This document shows positions 62,280 through 64,000 of a stretch of DNA of 64,000 nucleotides, one piece after another. The notes beneath the pieces are model-generated. The model worked only from the letters and a program-made list of their open reading frames with translations, ran no database searches and was not told where the DNA came from. The first letter of the stretch is position 1. Every line of letters starts with the position of its first letter. Origin of the DNA: DATJFQ01 sp035495555 (GTDB taxonomy: Bacteria; Acidobacteriota; Vicinamibacteria; Vicinamibacterales; 2-12-FULL-66-21); the NCBI GenBank assembly GCA_035495555.1, contig DATJFQ010000097.1:4233-68232 (forward strand), in the 5' to 3' direction. The position numbers were made by a program, and so were the translations under genes.

Positions 62280-63641
62280 ATGGGAACACGCGTTCTTCTA
62301 ATCTCAACGTATGACATGGGACGGCAGCCGTTCGGGTTGGCGTCGCCGGCGGCGTGGTTGCGCGCTGATGGGCACGACGTCACATGTCTCGATCTGACAC
62401 GCACGCGGCTGGGTCAGGACGACGCCGCTGGCGCGGACGTCGCCGCCTTTTTCCTTCCGATGCACACGGCGACGCGGCTGGCGCTGCCGGCCATCGATCG
62501 CATCCGTGCAATCAACCCGCAGGTCAGGCTTGTGGCATACGGGTTGTACGCACCGTTGAGCGAAGCAACGCTGCGCGAACACGGCGTCGAGACGATTCTC
62601 GGCGCGGAATTCGAAGCGGACCTGGCGCGCGTCGCGCGTGGCGAACGCACCGGCGACACGCCGCTCGAGCGGCTGACGTTCATCCAGCCGGATCGAGCGG
62701 GTCTGCCACCGCTCGCGCGGTACGCCTCGCTGCAGGTGGGAACGGCGCGCAAGGTCGTGGGCTACACGGAAGCGACGCGCGGCTGCAAGCACCGCTGCCG
62801 CCACTGTCCAATCGTTCCCGTGTACAACGGCCGGTTCCGCGCCGTCGACGCGGACGTGGTCCTCGCGGACATTCGCGCGCAGGTGGCGGCGGGCGCCGAG
62901 CACATCACGTTTGGCGACCCCGACTTCCTCAACGGTCCCACGCACGCGCTGCGCATCCTCGACCGGTTTGCCGCGGAGTTTCCCGGCGTGACCTTCGACG
63001 CAACGATCAAGATCGAGCACCTGCGGGCCCACGCCGAGCTGCTCCCGCGGCTGCGCGATGCCGGCTGCGCCTTCGTCACGAGCGCTGTCGAATCGGTGGA
63101 CGACGACATTCTCGCAGCGCTCGAGAAGGGGCACACGCGGGCCGACTTCGAAGCCGTCGTCCGCCACTGCCGTGAGATCGGGCTTCCGCTCGCACCGACG
63201 TTCGTCGCGTTCACGCCCTGGACGACGCTGGATGGCTATTGCGAGATGCTGCGGGCGATCGACGAACTCGCGCTCGTCGAGGCGGTTGCCCCTGTGCAAT
63301 ACGCGATTCGATTGTTGATCCCGACGGGCTCGCGGATGCTGGAGCTGCCTGAGATCCGTGAGCGGGTGACGCACTTCGATCCGGCGACGCTGACGCACAT
63401 CTGGCGCCACGCGGATTCGCGCGTGGACGCGCTTCAGGCGTCGCTGGAGCAGCTCGCGGGCCACCGTGTCCACGCCGAGCGGCGCGAGTTCTTTGCGCGC
63501 GTGTGGGACGTGGCACACGAGGCGGCCGGACGTCCGGCGCCGCCGCGGCGTCCGCTCGCCTCGCGCGCGACGGTGCCGTACTTGAACGAGCCTTGGTACT
63601 GTTGAGCGGAGCCGACGTCGGAGCAGTTAGCTCTGAGATAG
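62280..63641 (+). CDS. CUAEP-tail B12-binding radical SAM selenoprotein
   Basis: The 453-residue protein has an N-terminal cobalamin-binding-like Rossmann domain (VLLISTYDMG to about 120), a radical SAM domain with C169-x3-C173-x2-C176 (RGCKHRCRHCP) and a C-terminal region. A conventional call stops at TGA 63603-63605 after NEPWYC. The same frame continues after that TGA with Ala-Glu-Pro and eight more residues to TAG at 63639-63641. The tail is therefore Cys441-Sec442-Ala-Glu-Pro, the hallmark of the CUAEP/CCAEP-tail radical SAM family. A SECIS-like hairpin follows the TGA. The substrate is unknown. The gene is 33 nt after GH20. Confidence 0.9.
63618..63636 (+). promoter_or_regulatory. Candidate bacterial SECIS hairpin
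   Basis: TCGGAGC (63618-63624) pairs with GCTCTGA (63630-63636), 7 bp including one G-U, around loop AGTTA. The loop starts 19 nt after the TGA, and G is its second base, as SelB-binding bacterial SECIS elements require. The hairpin lies inside the coding tail, as in other bacterial selenoproteins. Confidence 0.7.
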
Positions 63642-63730
63642 GCGCGAGGCGGGAGGCGCGAGGCGCGAGGCGGGAGGCGCGAGGCGCGGGAGCGCGACGG
63701 CGGGAGGCGCGAGGCGCGGGAGCGCGACGC
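63642..63730. repeat. GCGAGGC/GCGGGAGG heptad repeats
   Basis: After the selenoprotein gene, 7-nt units GCGAGGC and GGGAGGC are repeated about a dozen times, interrupted by GGGAGCGCGAC. They lead directly into copy 2 of the dispersed element. No gene is seen from here to the window end (359 bp). Confidence 0.85.
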
Positions 63731-63731
63731 C

Positions 63732-63845
63732 TCACCAGCGATGGGGGCGAGGACGGGCGCCCGCTTCGCGCGGAGGCGGCTCCTCGTCGACAGTCTTTCC
63801 GGCCGCCGAGCACGAAGCGGGCTGTCCGAGCGGGGGCCCATCGCA
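63732..63845. repeat. Dispersed ~115-bp element, copy 2
   Basis: This complete copy has inverted ends GCGATGGGGGC and GGGCCCATCGC, an inner CGAGGA...TCCTCG pair, and about 85-90 percent match to copy 1 by eye. It lies between two heptad blocks. Confidence 0.85.
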
Positions 63846-63865
63846 AGACCAGGCGGAGCGGCGCG

Positions 63866-63923
63866 CAGCGCGAGGCGGGAGGCGCGAGGCGGGAGGCGGG
63901 AGGCGGGAGGCGGGAGGTGCGGG
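63866..63923. repeat. GGGAGGC heptad repeat, G-quadruplex motif
   Basis: Seven-nt units with GGG at 63891, 63898, 63905 and 63912, each 4 nt apart, meet the G-quadruplex rule. The block separates copies 2 and 3 of the dispersed element. Confidence 0.85.
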
Positions 63924-63934
63924 AGCGCGACGCC

Positions 63935-64000
63935 TCACCAGCGATGGGGGCGAGGACGGGCGCCCGCTTCGCGCGGAGGCGGCTCCTCGTCGACATGTCT
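63935..64000. repeat. Dispersed ~115-bp element, copy 3 (cut by window end)
   Basis: The first 66 bases match copy 2 almost exactly, including about 15 bases before it (GGGAGCGCGACGCC). Copies 2 and 3 with their heptad flanks therefore look like a recent tandem duplication of about 200 bp. The right end is outside the window. Confidence 0.8.

Noticed and set aside
63603..63605. TGA as the true stop of the radical SAM gene
   Set aside because: The next codons give the Ala-Glu-Pro tail of the family, and a SECIS-like hairpin lies at the right distance. Termination at this TGA would cut the hallmark.
63732..63845. Dispersed element as a coding gene
   Set aside because: Open frames in the copies are not preserved by the differences between them, whereas the inverted ends are.

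Overview
The window is GC-rich and gene-dense. It carries four or more ADOP-type (acidobacterial duplicated orphan permease) FtsX/MacB permeases, PadR control of one of them, giant secreted BNR/VPS10-like proteins, a Uup-type ABC-F protein and REP-like palindromes. Together these point to Acidobacteriota, most likely class Vicinamibacteria. This is inferred from gene content; no rRNA is present. No tRNA, rRNA, CRISPR array or complete transposon was seen.

Layout. 1-5.4 kb: end of an ECF sigma gene, its anti-sigma factor, a TlpA-like thioredoxin, small hypotheticals, an EEP-family hydrolase, a lipoprotein, a transglutaminase-like protein and a CusF-SCO1 copper protein. 5.5-11.5 kb: an RRM protein, then an operon of two ADOP permeases plus a MacB/LolD-type ATPase. 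11.7-16.6 kb: secreted hypothetical, diheme cytochrome, LiaI/LiaF-like membrane proteins and a LytS/LytR pair. 16.9-24.0 kb: a TetR-controlled YbhGFSR-like exporter with TolC. 24.1-27.8 kb: OmpR/HK pair and an HtrA protease. 27.8-34.1 kb: PadR-ADOP operon, a GT-like gene and another ADOP. 34.2-41.2 kb: BNR protein, SSS symporter, nucleotidyltransferase and galactokinase-like kinase, probably one operon for import and activation of a sugar. 41.3-50.2 kb: DUF72, alpha/beta hydrolase, membrane protein, DinB, amidohydrolase and a second BNR protein. 50.3-55.7 kb: LemA, TPM, YvcK and Uup. 55.7-59.1 kb: GH-A hydrolase, a broken PadR/companion pair, SLOG-like protein and LigD-type phosphoesterase. 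59.2-63.6 kb: POT transporter, GH20 and a radical SAM protein.

Most notable result. The radical SAM gene at the right end reads through an in-frame TGA into the tail Cys-Sec-Ala-Glu-Pro, followed by eight more residues and TAG. A 7-bp hairpin with a G in its apical loop lies about 20 nt after the TGA, where a bacterial SECIS should be. This makes it a CUAEP-tail B12-binding radical SAM selenoprotein that conventional annotation truncates.

Second theme. Most intergenic regions hold locus-specific tandem repeats with a 7- or 8-nt period, several of them perfect G-quadruplex motifs. The 7-nt repeat has also entered the uup coding sequence in frame, giving seven 7-residue repeats. A separate element of about 115 bp with inverted ends occurs three times. 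Several genes have a -10 hexamer 6-8 nt before the start codon, which suggests leaderless transcripts.
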